Numbered from the stretch's first letter, positions 1 to 15,700 are shown. The stretch: 64,000 nucleotides of DNA from Atrina japonica (GCA_030159075.1 BROG01000469.1:378501-442500), one strand, 5' to 3'. Notes: generated by a model not told the origin, from the letters alone. Made by a program: numbers and translations.

Positions 1-3000
1 AATATGTGTTTAACTTTTTATCAATAAACAATGTTTTTTCTATCAAGTAAAAATTTAATAGTTACACACACGCTCCCATCTCACTGCACATGGATACACG
101 GCTGTCACACCATAGCAACAAGTAGGCTTTCACAACAAAAACATATCCAACCGCTTACAGTCAGATATACTCAGACCTCAATAGGAGACATGGTTGTAGG
201 GAAAATGAATTGAAATTAAATGTAAAATTTCCAAAAGAAGAATTGGAGATAAATCTGGACGATGTTATTTGATTTGAAAACAAGTGTTGAACAAGAGATT
301 ACCACTATGATGCCTATATATGAACCCGCCAGATTTTCAGCATCAACAAGTTAAATGATAGGAAACGTAAACGTCAATAGTTCACCCATTTTCTGCCCAG
401 AATTGCATCACATTCAATACTAGACAAGACGGGGTACATAGAATTGGGTTCCGCCAAAGTTTGCTGACAGGACATGCATTGTACATATTTTGAAGATACG
501 CTCTAAAGTCAATAGAAAACCCAAACATGCCAAATATTTGTTCATTGAAGTTACATATCTATTTATCATGTTGAAATATACTTCAGTACCTCATGATCGG
601 ACATCGCATTGTCTTTACATGTTTTATAAAACACCCATTCCATGCTTCACTTTACATTACATCAACAAAAATAAAAAACAACATCAAACTCCGGTTTGAG
701 GGTATTTCTGCAAGCCTGGAAACTCAGAAGTATTGATCAGAGGTCCACCCAGCACCATCTGCTATTGTTTGATAGCCAATGTATAAAAACCGTATTAGCG
801 ATCCGTGCCCAGGGCACTACAAAAATCAGTAAAAAGGGGTGCATTTGTGTAAAACGATTTCCTCCAGTCTGCTAGGTAGCTAGGCTATATGTAACTTAGG
901 TTTTTCCTCAACTTCAGCAAAATACTCAACCAAGATTTCTTCGAAGATTATATTTAATTTTGTGATACTTTCAGTGCTAGATCTAGATCTATCAGAATGT
1001 TGTACTTTGTTTTGTAACCAAATAAGGTAAAAGAAATGCTGACAATCAGCCCATTGTGACATCATATATCGGATTTTTTTTCAATGGAAATTGAAACAAA
1101 TACCATTAGCCAATCAAAACGCCACAAATGTAAATATTTTACTTACATCACAATCAAATTAAGTCTTAAGAAGAACTTGAACTTTATCTCATATAAAAAC
1201 AAGTGATCAACACAACCTTCAATAATCAGAATAGACAAAAATATAGATAATGGTTAACTTGCACTGCCCTACATATATACATGTATAGATATAACACATA
1301 TCAATAATGATTTACACAGTACATACTGATCTATCTATCATTACTATTGAGAGCACCTGCTGATATACTGATAACACTGTTAACAAACACAAACCTGCAG
1401 ATATTACTGACAACACTGCAAATAAAGACAAATATATCCTGAATTCTTGGTGGGCTAAGTATAACATCTCATAAATATCCATCTTTTAATTCAAGACTAT
1501 GTTCTGAGACCACAGCATACATGACAAGTCTACCGATTTCGGCGGTAGTCTACCGATTTTTCTAATCATCTACCGCTTGTCTACCGCCAAGAAAAAATCT
1601 ACCCATTTCTACCGATTTTTCTAATTTTCAACCGATTTCCCTATATTTCTACCGCTTCTTGTCCATTTTCCGGCGATCAGTAGACGTTTTTGTCAGGATT
1701 AAATGTTCTAAATCATAATTTTCAGTCTATTAATTGGCGACAAAAAATAGCTTGAAATTTCTGGCGCCTCCATATCATTGAAGTATTAAGACGTCTATTC
1801 TAGGTTACATAGTCCCCTACATCTTCCATATAGTCATGAAGAACAAGGACTAATAACCATGTTTATTAATTAATGTCATTAGACCATACAGAGGTGTTAT
1901 TATCGGACGTGTGCCGACGGTAATTACACAATGACCTGTGATGATACTGCGGACAGGTACCTAATATACAGGTTGATTACCTGCATATCTAAACATCCAC
2001 ACCTATAATCACTATCCATATGTTCTGTCCTATATACAGACATCAAAGTCTAACATCATTGATGTTATATTAATTTCATGCAGCTTCTATATCAATCCTC
2101 AACGATTTTTCTTTAAAATTTTAGCTGAGAAATAGCGAAGCGAGATCGTGGTGTCTTCTATGACGCCCGCACTCCACACACTATACAGTGTTATACATGT
2201 ATCTTACATTTGTGATGATTTCAATACAAAAACGATGTTTTATCTCATTTACATAATATTTTATACAAAGATAATAATATCTTCTTGTAACACATTAAAT
2301 TGAATTAAATAAAATGTCAGTAATGACAGTAAACACATTTATATAACCTCAATAATCTTTTTTTTTCTTTTTAAAAGCAGATTTGATTTTTCTTTATCAA
2401 ATCTCCTTTTTTTGAGTGAACTATTCAGTGATCATTTGTTGTTTTATCTTATCAATTAATGAAAAAGATACAATATGAAGATAAAAACCTTCAAATAAAA
2501 ATTATGGGTATGCAAATATTTTTGAAATAAATGTTCAAATCTAAAAAAAAACAAAACAAAAAAAAAACAAACAAAACAAATAAATAAATCAAGCCTTTGA
2601 CTTTAAAAATTATCATACTTCCAAATATTTAGCAATCGAAATGAGATTATATTTCTTCCAGGTAAATCTAGTTATTTATTTTCTGCATTCTAAACCCAAC
2701 TGTTACATTCAAATATTCAAAATTTAGTATATTTTAAAATTTGTTATAACAAATTACTAAATTTTAAACATTCTAATGGAACACAATGATCATAACATCA
2801 TTTTGAGTCTCCCAAGCTGTGTGTGTACATGTATATATTACATGTATTAAAACTTCAAAATAAAGCCTATATCTATTCCTTATAAATTTCAGTCAACTAG
2901 AAAATTAAAAGAAGTGTGATATATATATCATCAATATTATTGACAATAATTCCATTTAGATGCATAAAATGGCAGATATTGAAGTTTGAAATTACAATTT

Positions 3001-3677
3001 TTTCTTGTTATTTGGGAAGGGGGGGGGGCACCCCCTCCTGTACCCTCCCCCTTTTTACTTATTTCGACGCAATTGGTAAACGCATATATATGAGAACGAC
3101 AATGCATTCAGAAAAATTGTATGTTATTTCTACCCCAGACAAAGGTATACCACAGTTGTCTATATGAACCATATCATATCTGTGTCCTAGTATACACTGA
3201 GGATCAGTGGAATGTATATCATATATTCTACTCAGAGACCATGGGAGTGTATGATTAATAGAATCAATCCCTACCTCGAGGCTATGACAAAGAAATCTCA
3301 ATCCAAGGGTAAGATTCTTGAATGACAAACACAAGGCGTTGATAAATTTTCACCCATGTCTTAAATACATGTCCATGTAGATCTACACATACATGTACAT
3401 GTCGATACAGATATATAAGCAGATCTATGTTATGTCTGACATAACTATATATACTGCATTCTAAATTGTGTTGTGACATCATATCGCATGTATAGCTTGT
3501 CAATTGGGGTTGACAAGGAATTCATTCTCTGTCAAAAAGAGGGGAAAACCTTTGAACCAAAGGGAGAAAATGAGATGTACGATCTGTTCATTTATATTGC
3601 AATTAAATTAAAATTGAATGCAACTGAATAGCATAAGCTTATCTTTTTTCCTACTTATCAACATCAGTCACTGTCAT

Positions 3678-3828
<151 letters not shown>

Positions 3829-4594
3829 GTGATGTTACTCTGCTAGTAGTTGCACATTAGCGGCTATCAGTTTAAAAAAAGAAACCTAAAAGAGTGCATA
3901 TTTAAAATGTCTATATATAGCTGTTCTACGATACATGTCATTACATGTCGTCACATGTTTATAGTTCTAATGATTGAATATTCACAAGTCTACCTGATAA
4001 AATGTTATCAAGTGACCTTCATGTTTATTATAAATGAGAAGAAAATGGGTATACATCGACAGCTCAAATTGAGTATGTTAAAATCAATTTTCAGAATATT
4101 CTAAGGTGAAAAAGACAAGAAGATAAATCAGTAATGAATGTTTTCCTATGAACTTTCTTCTTTAAACAATAAAATTGACTGGGGACAAAAACTCAGATAA
4201 TAGTGTTAGATTGCTGACCAGGTAGGGTTACAAGTTCAACCTCTGTTATCATCACAATTGTTTATTTTATCTGTTCAGTTCCTATACAGTTATATGTTAC
4301 ACATGTAACATGATAAAATACCAACAACAATATACAATAGTGCATCTTACACATAAGTCACCAACTTCAACAAGATAAGTCACAGCAGACTCTGATTTAT
4401 ATACAACTGATATGATGTTGAAAAAAGTGTTATTATAACTTTTGAGTCAGGTTTGGGTGAGAATTGTTGGCTTACATTTTGTTTCTAAAATGCATATAGG
4501 TGTAATATGAGGTTACAATCTCATATACATGTACATCAGCATATTACAGATTTAATTCTGTTCATTTTCATAAATGTTCATGTTTAAAGCACCT

Positions 4595-6435
4595 GTTTAT
4601 GTGACAAGTGTGCTAGTATGTTTGTGACAAGGTTGATAGTCCATGTTTCCGACAAGTGTGATTGTCTTTGTGACAAGTGTGACTCAATGTTTGTGACAAG
4701 TTATTGTCCATGTTGGATACAAGTGTGATTGTCTATGCTTGTCTTAAAAAAAGCTTTTTGTTTGTGACAAGAGCAATTAAGGATTGTTTTTCTTTTTTTT
4801 TTTTAGTTTTTCATATGACATAACAGCTAAACACCTGTGTGAGATGAGAAGTAGTTTCCCTTTTCTGTCCAGAAATACTAAATGGAAGTAAGGTTGATTT
4901 TTTTATTTTCATATCATTTTAAAAGAAACTTTAAAAGAAATTTTGAATACCTGTCAGATTTGTTTTGAAGTTATTCTAAAATACCCCTCTGCTTGGTAAC
5001 GGAAGGTTAAATGTGAAAATGCAATGGCCATGCCCATGGCTATGCTGTATAATGTATTAACAAGGAATTTGCATTTGAATTCCATTATATCATTAATGTG
5101 ATATACCACTGAAAAGTTTGAGTGTGACTTACGAGAAGGGAGACAGCTAATATTCATTCATGACAACTGAAAGAAGCTATTTTATATGACATTTTTTACC
5201 AGTCAGCTGGGAACCATGATGACTGATACATAATCATATGTAACTTACATAGGTATTTCACACAACCTGATTTCACACGATGCAAGTGACGAATTGTTTC
5301 TGACAGAAATATCCGGTGAAGGCAAACAAATCAACCTGTTTACCAGAGATGCTTGAAAAAATTGCACTAGGCCTAACTCTCTTTTTCTGTTGTACCTACA
5401 TCATTTCTGTGCCAGACGGTGGTCTGTGGTTCTGGTCATAACATGACCTAGATATATCCTGATATGGGCCTTTAGGCTGTACAGTGTGCTACAGATGTAG
5501 TCTCGTGTTTCCGACTTTTTTCTGTGATTTTTAAATTGTTTTATGGTAGGCCTAATGTACGGCTTTTACGATTAAATATATAAGAAATAAACATGTGATA
5601 TTCTATTTTTTATTGATCTGTTCATGTATTCCTACACTGAAAAGTAAAGTGGTTAATACTTAGGTCACGTGACTGCAAATACTGAATATACTGAATATAC
5701 AATATATTACTCTATATACTTGCAATGAAGGGAATTACAGTTGGTATGTAAATATTGGCCTATGTTACAAGTGTGACTGTCTTTGTTTATGACAAGATTG
5801 CTTGTCTATGTTTGATTGTCTATGACATGCAATTGTCTGTTTGTGACAAATGTGATTGTACGTGGCAAATGTGATTGTTTGTTTGTGACAAGTATGATTT
5901 TCTGTCTATGACAAGTGTGATTGTCTGTCTGTGATATGAAATTGTCTGTTTGTCACAAATGTTTGCTTGTGATCATCTATTTTCTGACAAGTGTCATTTA
6001 TCAAACCATTTTGGGGCTAGTGAAGTTGTCATAGGACTAGTAAAATTTGTTTCCAAATAGTCTAACTGACCAGTGAGAAAGGAATGCTAAATTTGACCCC
6101 TGTGTGATTGTATATTTGTGGCAAGAGTGAATGTCTGTTTGTAACAAGTGTGATTGTCTGTTTGTGACAAGTGTGATTGTCTGTTTGTGACAAGTGTGAT
6201 TGTCTGTGACAAGTGTCTTGTTTGTGACAAGTGTGATTGTTTGTGACAAGCATAACTGTGATAAGTGTGATTGTTTGTGACAGGTGTGACCGGGACAAAT
6301 GTGATTGTGACAAGTGACTATCTTTGTGACAAGTGTGACTACCTTTATGACATGTGATTGCTTATGTTTCTGATAAGTGTGATTGTTTGTGACAAGTTGC
6401 CATGTTTTTGCAAATCTCTTTGTGTGTGACAAGAA
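4595..6435. repeat. Degenerate interspersed GACAAGTGTGATTGTCTGTTT repeat clusters
   Basis: Two clusters (about 4595-4770 and 5765-6435) of an irregular unit of roughly 20-25 bp built on GTGACAAGTGTGATTGTCT. The minus-strand reading gives a Thr/His/Lys/Gln-rich repeat, which I treat as non-coding. Confidence 0.75.
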
Positions 6436-6633
6436 TATATTTATCAACCCCTTTGTTGTACAAAAAAATCCATATTCTAATGTATATCGTTTTACAATTT
6501 TTCCATATTTGGTATGTATCTATTTTCAAAGAACAATGTTTAAGTTGATTTTTGTTTTGCTGTAATGAAAAAAAAAAATAAATATATGGTATTTTTATTT
6601 CCCTTTTTAATATATCTTGTATTTTTTACATAC

Positions 6634-6796
6634 CTGTATTTACGTTTCACCTGTAGATTAGCTACCATTGATTTAATACTTTGTCGTCTCTGGAATTGCT
6701 CTACATCGCTCTCAATAGTATCCACAATGCTAAATGACCTTGACATTCTTCTTGTCACTGTCAAAATTTCTTCCTCTTCTTCAGCCTCATCTTCAT
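6634..6796 (-). CDS. Unidentified minus-strand gene: internal exon
   Basis: Acceptor ATTCAAAG (weak pyrimidine tract), phase 1. Encodes DEDEAEEEEEILTVTRRMSR, then SFSIVDTIESDVEQFQRRQS and IKSMVANLQ. Two donors are possible: TACAG|GTATGT (low end 6634, phase 2, stronger) or CTACAG|GTGAAA (low end 6651, phase 0). The Glu run followed by Arg/Ser suggests a disordered region. No exon to the left could be firmly matched. Confidence 0.6.
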
Positions 6797-9700
6797 CTTT
6801 GAATATTCATAAAATAAGAGAATAGAATATTTCCAACAAAAGTGTAGAGAAAAATAAAAAAGAACATACTTCAATATTAAAATCCCTTAAGCTTTAGTGA
6901 TAATTAATATAGCAAGTACAGTATAGACATAGGTGTGATTTATTTCAATTTGGTTACACGTAAGTTATCAAATTTTGACCAAAAACAAACAGGATAACAA
7001 AAGTTTTATCCTAGAGAAATGGAATGTTAAAGAGCAACATTAAATCAAAATAATTTCATTTTACATGTACTTGTACATTTAAAACTGAAGTTGAAAATTA
7101 TATTGTTGCATATACAATGTATGTGGAAAATGACAAAAGTGATATAATCCAAGAGAAAGTAATAGCACTGTTGCATATACAATGTATGTGGAAAATGACA
7201 AAAGTGATATAATCCAAGAGAAAGTAATAGCACTGTTGCATATACAATGTATGTGGAAAATGACAAAAGTGTTATAATCCAAGGGCAAGTAATAGCTCTG
7301 ATAAACCTTCAACTATAATATAAAGATGATTACATATCAGTGTGACTAATTTCAGCTCAGTCTAAATTATGTGAATTAAGAATTTAAAAGAAGAAAAATA
7401 AAGAAAAGGTTTAAGAATTAAGCTCAATGTATGGTTTGAACAAAACTTTGACTTTTATCTATGTAAACATTTCAGTTATAAAGTATCTTATAACAAGTCA
7501 GCTGGTAACTAAAGATTTTAGGAGAAATACAACATTGGATTGTCTCCCTTAGAAAATATTTACTTGGAAACAAATAAAAATCTAAAACAAAAATGCTGTA
7601 TGGTACATTTAGTCTGAACTGGTTAAGATGTTCTGCAGTGGAAGAAAAAATTTCCTAAGTTAACAAACACTTAATTATAACACTAACTTTTATCAGATGA
7701 TCACTTTAGACAAGTCTGGCATATGTGAGTCTAAAATAACAACGTACTAACAAGACATCAGTTACTGCTTCTTACACCTGTGACTGCAAAAATTTCTTTA
7801 TTATAATTTTTGGTACAAATGTACTATATATAATGATTTGCACACCAATTCTTCACTCACCTATCAATTTTACAGACAATACAGATGAACGTCTTCTCTT
7901 GATCAATTCACTTTTTCTAGATGGAGATTCTGATAATTCTCGCCCCAGTATGATTCCCGTATCCGACTTATATGCCCTTCTACTGGGCAATAAAGACAAG
8001 ATGACAGCATGGCTAGCTCGTCTCCACCGCAAATGTTCCTCCGGAACATGAACTGCCTCTGTAATGAGAATGTCAAAGAAATTTGTGACATACATGTATT
8101 GGTCATGCAGATGTTAATATCATTTTAGTATCTTGCAATATGCAGAATTGAGTTGTTCCATCAACTTGCATTTTATTACTTAAGATTGAAATGAATTTGC
8201 ACACAAAAACATAAACAGCAAAACAAAAATAAAAATTATATTTCAGATAAATGTCAGAATTACTGAAATTTGTACATGTATGTGCTTTGTTTCTTATGTG
8301 AAAGCTAAGGATATCTTAGGTAGCAAACTTTTGAAAAGTGAACCAAAGATGAATAGTGAAATGACAGTTTAGTCAGTTATAATAACATTATAAATAACAA
8401 GACACAACCCAATTTACCATTCTAACAACAGAAACTTACAGACATTTAACTTTGAAGACAATTTTTGGTTTTTCTTTTGTTCGTTTTCTGTTTTTCTTTG
8501 TCACCATTCTGTTTTGTGGTTTTTTTTTGGGGGGGGGTCTATTTTAGGGAGAGTTGATGGTGGGGGTGTGTTTGTGTTTTTCTGGAGAGAGGGAATGTTC
8601 TGTTTTGTTTAGTTTTTTTATCATTTTCATTCATTTGTTTGTTTGGTTTGATTTTTGTGTGGGCATGAGGAGGGTGCTGATTATATAATATTTTGCATTT
8701 TCAAAAAATTGGTAGAAATTTTAGGCAAATGTATCATACAATTTTTTTACTTGAAAAAAACAATATGAATTATGATTAGAAATACAGCCATATTTTGGCT
8801 ATAAATCAATTGAAAAAATCCCTAAACAGCAAACATTTTAACATTTTAGTATTAGAACATATGGTAGGCATTATTTTAGACTTATGACCATCAATGAAAA
8901 AATGTTTGTTTGACCAATAGTTTTAGAAGTTAGTCAGTCGGAAGGCTAACTGCTTTCTTTAATCTACATTTTAATTTGACACAATTTCAGACTTTTTAAA
9001 AGAAGAATGTGTCTGAGGACATGATTGCCATAACTTGGTAAATATCTGGCAAATATTTTAGTTATCAAACTTATCCGAGCTTTTGTGGCAATAAACCTGT
9101 TCATAAAGTTTAAAATTAATCATTTATTAAGCGGAAACTGAAACCGCCCATCATAAAATTTCAATGAGGCAAACTTAAGTTAGATGGCAGAAACGAAAAT
9201 CAGATGGAAAGATAGACGGAAAGAGTCAAAGGTAATACTTAATGCCCCTTTCACCTAGCAGCAAGGCATAAAAATGAGTGGGCAAAGCCGTCTCCAAAAC
9301 AACTTTTGGAACTAGTCTTTTTTTATGTGGGTGTGTCAGCTTACATCAAATGATATTTTTTTGATTTTTTTTTTTTTTTTGGCCTAATCAGAAAAAACCA
9401 TATTTTGCCTTGATAGAATATTACAATTACATGTGATACAGGTAAGATACAGGCATCATATATATTTTTATTACATGCATGTGTAATCATATAGTTATAA
9501 TACAGAGTTCAATACAACTGTGCAATACGTAATGTTGTATTACACATAGTTGGATACGGAAATTTTGATGGAGCTAAATGTCATCCAAAATTTTTGATGG
9601 CGTCGCTAAAAGCGGAATGAATTCTAAATTTGTGCATACATATAGATAAATAAGGGACATGTAATAAAAACAAAACCACACAAATGATTCTATCCATATC

Positions 9701-12700
9701 ATAAAGCTGCATTTGATCATTGTAGCCGATGGATTCAACTTGAGCTACGCTCTCGTTGAATCCTTCCGCTACAACGATCTCAGGCAGTCTGATGATTTGG
9801 ATAGAAACATACATGTATGTGTAGTTTTGTCTATATATCTTGCTACCCAGTATAAGAATAAGATAAAAAAAACAGAAGTATTTCATCATCTGATCAACAG
9901 TGTTACAATATAGTGTTTTTAAATGGATGTTTTGATCCTGTATTATGTCCGAGTACAGTCGTATTGGGTCGAGGTCAGTTGTATTGACTCAAAGACTTAA
10001 TGGTTCAAAGACCAAAGCTCTAACAACTCATCTATGGAGGCCCATTACTAGAAGAGTAGATAGCATTATTTGGATATCAACTACTGCTCAGAAACGTGAT
10101 AAAATAACAATACACAAAACAGACTTTACTGTATATACTACCCATAAAAAATAAGTACTCAAATCAAAAGTTAATTACCATACACAGAATGGCAAAAATA
10201 AAAAGCAGAACAAAATGTTTCCACCAGTACATGCAAAATCACAACCTCAGTTGACTCATCATTTACAAATTAGTTTCAAGGCATTTTCAAGAATAATGAT
10301 ATATGCCATAAAAATATTCAATATTCATATTTTGTGAGTGTTAAATTTGGTGGCTATTGTAATAAAACACACTATTCAAAGCTTTACTACTGGACCCACA
10401 ATGTAACCGACCTTGAGTAACAAACAATTAATACTGTATATATCTGCGTCATGTCACCTTTACTTCCGAAATATAGGAGTATGTCTGGTTTACAGAATTC
10501 TACTGGCAACAGCATGCACATACAAACAGATAGGAGTAAATCATTTGTTACAGTATTGCAAAGTTCAGATTATATAATAAATCAAAGTTGACAAGTAGAG
10601 GCAAGCGATACAATCAGGTGATATATCTTCCTGAACTAACTGTACACTATCATACTCTTGTATGTGTCATGTTATGTTAATATATTGTATAAAAAGAGGT
10701 TAATAACATACACACATACAAAAAACATAAACACAAATAAGAACAAAGACTAAGAAGAAATGCAATTACTATAATTAATTTATATGTGCTCTCCGACTGG
10801 TAAACAAAATAGCTAGAAGATCTGTCTATATTACATATAAACACTACATAATTTAAACTTTGTAAATCCAAGTTCAGAATTGATTATTTTAAGTATGCAT
10901 GTGACAAAGAAATTAAAAATTTGATTCCCATGTCATAATTACATTCAGTCGATCCCACTTGCTTATATTTAACCCTCTTACACTAAATTTCTGTCTTATT
11001 TGAAATTAATTTGATTCTCCAGCCAATTTTTTTTAATAACAACATAACCTGATTATTCTGAAACCATATGTTTATTTGAAGGAAAAATTCATTCTCCATA
11101 TATTTCAGTACATGTATCTCCAGATTTGAGTATATAATCAGCAACTGAGTGCTGAAGAGATCAGAAGAAAAAGAAATTTTCAATGTAGTAATTTGAGGAG
11201 CTATGTGTACATGTGTACAAATGATTTAGCTATCAGATGAAGGAAAACACAATATTTTGTATCAGGATTCACATGGAGATGCATCAAGCTGTCTAATATA
11301 TTACAGTTACACACAGGTTTGATAACACAGGTGCTTCCAATTTATCAGGGAGATGATTCCACGTGTATGGATGAGCATATGTGATGATCTGAAATTATTT
11401 GCCTAGAATAACAGTTAAAATATTGAAACCTATTTTAAAAGACCACCCAATCTGTGGAGGAAGGTTTTTTCAATACAAGTGGTCTCTCTATTTAAGGACA
11501 GGGTTACACAAAGCTTAGTCACAACCAGATACACAGATTTTTACATTGTGCATCCTCTGCGTTTTTTGCAGTAAGGAAAGAAACATAGAAGTTGTGGTGG
11601 CAGAAAAAAGTAACAATCAATTGGTAAGTTGGGAGTAAGAATCACGTATGTTATTGGGAAATTGCAGAGTTTGTTGGGCATGCTCAACACCCATCGTACG
11701 TGCTTATAGGCAGTCTGCATGCTCAAAATTCTGCAAGAAGGATGTGCGATGCCCATGCACTCCTTGGCATTAAATACCCCGTAGAGTGGAAGTGCGGCAG
11801 GTTATGACCGAGGCTTAACTTATGCAGGAGTTGTCAAAAAGTTGTACATGTACAATGCATTTCAAGGTAATATCTCGTATTGATATCGCTTATTAAATTC
11901 AAACTCATCAAAACCTAGGTTAGTCCTTTTTTACAGTTATACTTCAACAGATTTGGCAACACATTCAGGTTTAGTATTTAGCCCTGTATGATACCCCTTT
12001 CTTTTTTTGGAACTATAACTCTATTTGAAATTTGAGTTCAAATGATTAAGTCTTACTGACAGAAACAAATGTCTTCAGCATTTGTTTTGGCCATTTTTTA
12101 AGCAAAACTATAACTTTGGTATTATCATGGTAATATTCATATTCACAAATAAACACGCAAGTGCCAGATATTCAGAACAATGTTTACCAAAAGAACCACG
12201 ACTCTTTTACAGACTGTGAACCCATTTTGACATATATGTTCAGTCATCCTGATTTTAATGTTTTTTCAGCAATGTTCAAATTTGAGAGTCATAACCTTTT
12301 GGAAACCAAGAAAAGTAGTTTTTCAGAGATGATCTTCAAAAAAATTACTTTTCTTCAACCACAAAAAGACTTTGACAAGCAACAACTACATACGTATTAT
12401 TTTCAAAATCCCTTCCATGCACCACATATTTCATATTGGGCAAAAGGTTAAAATCTAAATGTGACCAATTATGTGAACAAGGGGGTATATACAAGTCTTT
12501 CGTTGCACACAGATTTCAATCTTTTGCCCAGGAAACTACAGTTGGAGTAGTGCACAAGGACATTGTTCCAAACGAAAAGGACAGCTATGTGAAAGCTTTC
12601 CTATTTTCCACATAAAAAGCCCTAACCCAGAACGCTTCTTTTTTAACCATGCCTATAGACTGACCAACTATGAAAACCTTTGGTCAGGGCTCATAAAGTA

Positions 12701-15700
12701 ACTTTTAACAATGGATTTACTTTTTTATCATGTATTCCTGTAATACACCTAACATCGGATGCAGACTTGATATAGCAGCTTCAAGACATTTAGAGAATTT
12801 GATGAGGATTCATCCTCTCTCTGGTAGTCTCTATATAAAGTCTATGATTAGGATTCATTCTCCCTGATAGTCTCTATATAAAGTCTATGATTAGGATTCA
12901 TTCTCCCTGATAGTCTCTATATAAAGTCTATGATTAGGATTCATTCTCCCTGATAGTCTCTATATAAAGTCTATGATTAGGATTCATCCTCTCTGATAAT
13001 CTCTATATAAAGTCTATGATTAGGATTCATTCTCCCTGATAGTCTCTACATAAAGTCTATGATTAGGATTCATCCTCTCTGATAATCTCTATATAAAGTC
13101 TATGATTAGGATTCATTCTCCCTGATAATCTCTATATAAAGTCTATGATTAGGATTCATCCTCTCTGATAGTCTCTATATAAAGTCTATGATTAGGATTC
13201 ATCATCTCTAATAGTCTCTATATAAAGTCTATGATTAGGATTCATCCTCTCTAATAGTCTCTATATAAAGTCTATGATTAGGATTCATCCTCTCTCTGAT
13301 AATCTCTATATAAAGTCTATGATAATCTCTCTCTCTATAAAGTCTATGTCTTAGGATTCATACCTCTCTGATAATCTCTATATAAAGTCTATGATTAGGA
13401 TTCATCATCTCTAATAGTCTCTATATAAAGTCTATGATTAGGATTCATACTCTCTGATAGTCTCTAAATAAAGTCTTTGATTAGGATTCATCCTCTCTGA
13501 TAATCTCTATATAAAGTCTATGATTAGGATTCATCCTCTCTGATAATCTCTATATAAAGTCTATGATTAGGATTCATCCTCTCTCTGATAGTCTCTATAT
13601 AAAGTCTATGATTAGGATTCATCCTCTCTCTGATAGTCTCTATATAAAGTCTATGATTAGGATTCATCCTCTCTGATAATCTCTATATAAAGTATATCAT
13701 TAGTATTTATCCTCTCTCTGATAATCTCTATATAAAGTCTATGATTAGGATTCATACTCTCTCTGATAGTCTCTATATAAAGTCTATGATTAGGATTCAT
13801 CCTCTCTCTGATAGTCTCTATATAAAGTCTATGATTAGGATTCATCCTCTCTGATAGTCTCTATATAAAGTCTATGATTAGGATTCATCCTCTCTGATAG
13901 TCTCTATATAAAGTCTATGATTAGGATTCATCATCTAATAGTCTCTATATAAAGTCTATGATTAGGATTCATCCTCTCTGATAGTCTCTATATAAAGTCT
14001 ATGATTAGGATTCATACTCTCTCTGATAGTCTCTAAATAAAGTCTTTGATTAGGATTCATCCTCTCTGATAGTCTCTATATAAAGTCTATGATTAGGATT
14101 CATCCTCTCTCTGATAATCTCTATATAAAGTCTATGATTAGGATTCATCCTCTCTGATAGTCTCTATATAAAGTCTATGATAAGGATTCATCCTCTCTGA
14201 TAATCTCTATATAAAGTCTATGATTAGGATTCATCCTCTTTGATAGTCTCTACATAAAGTCTAAGTTCAGCAGCCAAAGTTTACCATAGGTTATGTTTCA
14301 GGCTTTAATAAAATATAAGAATATTTTGCCAGAGCTCATTTCTCAACTTTTCAAATAATAATAATCAAACTTTTTTCATAAATATTCATATTTTTCACAA
14401 CTTACCTCATCAGACTATTTTCTGCCAATTTTGGGAAAATGGGAATTTCAATGTGAATTTGTGTCAAATTTAGGAAGTTTGCACACATGTAAATATTACA
14501 AATGTATTGGAATCTCTTTTTAAATGCATTTCCCCCATGCATTTTTCAGAAAGGTTGCAGTCTGTTTACCAAGCAGGGAATTTTTTCTATCAATTTGAAA
14601 AATAAAACATATATTTGGCATAAATGAGAATGGGAATGGGACCCGGACATCCAAGCCCATGGAAACTATAGAAAAGACCTGCTCATATGCTTCTCAATAA
14701 AAGACAAAATAAAATCCAACAAGATTCCCTCTCCTACACTCCAGACACACAAACAGACAGACTGATTTCAGATGTGTCCTTGTGAGTACAAAAACATGAT
14801 AGTTAACTGCTTTGCTGATACTTGTACAAATTTAAAAGTGTTATTTACTTGTAGACATAAGCTGATACATTATAATACAGACATGTTGTTGTACAAATCT
14901 CTGCTCTTTCACAAAGTCTGCACCGTATAAGACTTGGTGTTTTTGCAAGCTATAACAGACAGGAGTATTTTGTTATTTGAGTCAAGTCCAATATGCTTCA
15001 AATTTAAACACAAGTGGTTATTACATGCCAAATCTCATTTCTGCAGACAATGTTACACTTGTGATCAGCTGAAAAGTGGTTAATTTGTATAGACATTAAT
15101 TGGAATAACAGTTTCTCTGCTATTCAATAGTAAATACAAATAAACAAATGGATGAAGACAAGATATGAGATTAAAATGTAATAACTGTAAAATGTTTATG
15201 ATTGTGTAGTCATGTTTTCCATTATTTGACTAAGTTTTTATGCAATTTTCAATTTCTGTTGCATAATACACATGAAAGCCTGATAAACAGAGCCTCTACA
15301 AATATGTTCTATTTACAATCATACCAAAATAAAAACAATAAATCCCTGGAGAGTGTTGAATAGGTGATGATGGCATTTTATATAGTTATCATGGTGTGGG
15401 GGTTACTGAGGGAAGAATATATATCAAATCTGTATACACATAGAGATGAAATTCATCTAATAATTTGCTGTATTAATATTTATCAATACAATTATTTTCA
15501 AAACCAAAACATATATTTTTATCCTGCCACAAATATTCTTGGCAGAGCTATCCTCTTTATACAGTGTACATGTATGTGTGGGTTTGGTATGTTTTCGGCA
15601 TCACTAAATGATAATTGAAGACTTTTGTTATAAAATTGGTTGTTTGACTCCAATCAGGAGGTTTTAATACAGATGTACATTCTTTAAGCATAGAACCAAA

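Noticed and set aside
880..1065. Minus-strand frame ending VEEKPKLHIA as a last exon of the left gene
   Set aside because: No good acceptor (only ACAAAG after a poor pyrimidine tract) and no phase link to the exon at 6634. Kept out of the features.
6037..6447. Thr/His/Lys/Gln-rich repeat protein on the minus strand
   Set aside because: Degenerate repeat read in a chance open frame; unit length irregular and frames shift.
7045..7312. Repeat protein SFSTYIVYATVLLLSLGLYH
   Set aside because: Arises from the 65-bp tandem repeat; three frames carry the same peptide in turn because 65 is not a multiple of three.
12161..12451. 96-codon plus-strand frame
   Set aside because: Next to a mobile-element repeat, no splice or promoter context, no recognisable protein.
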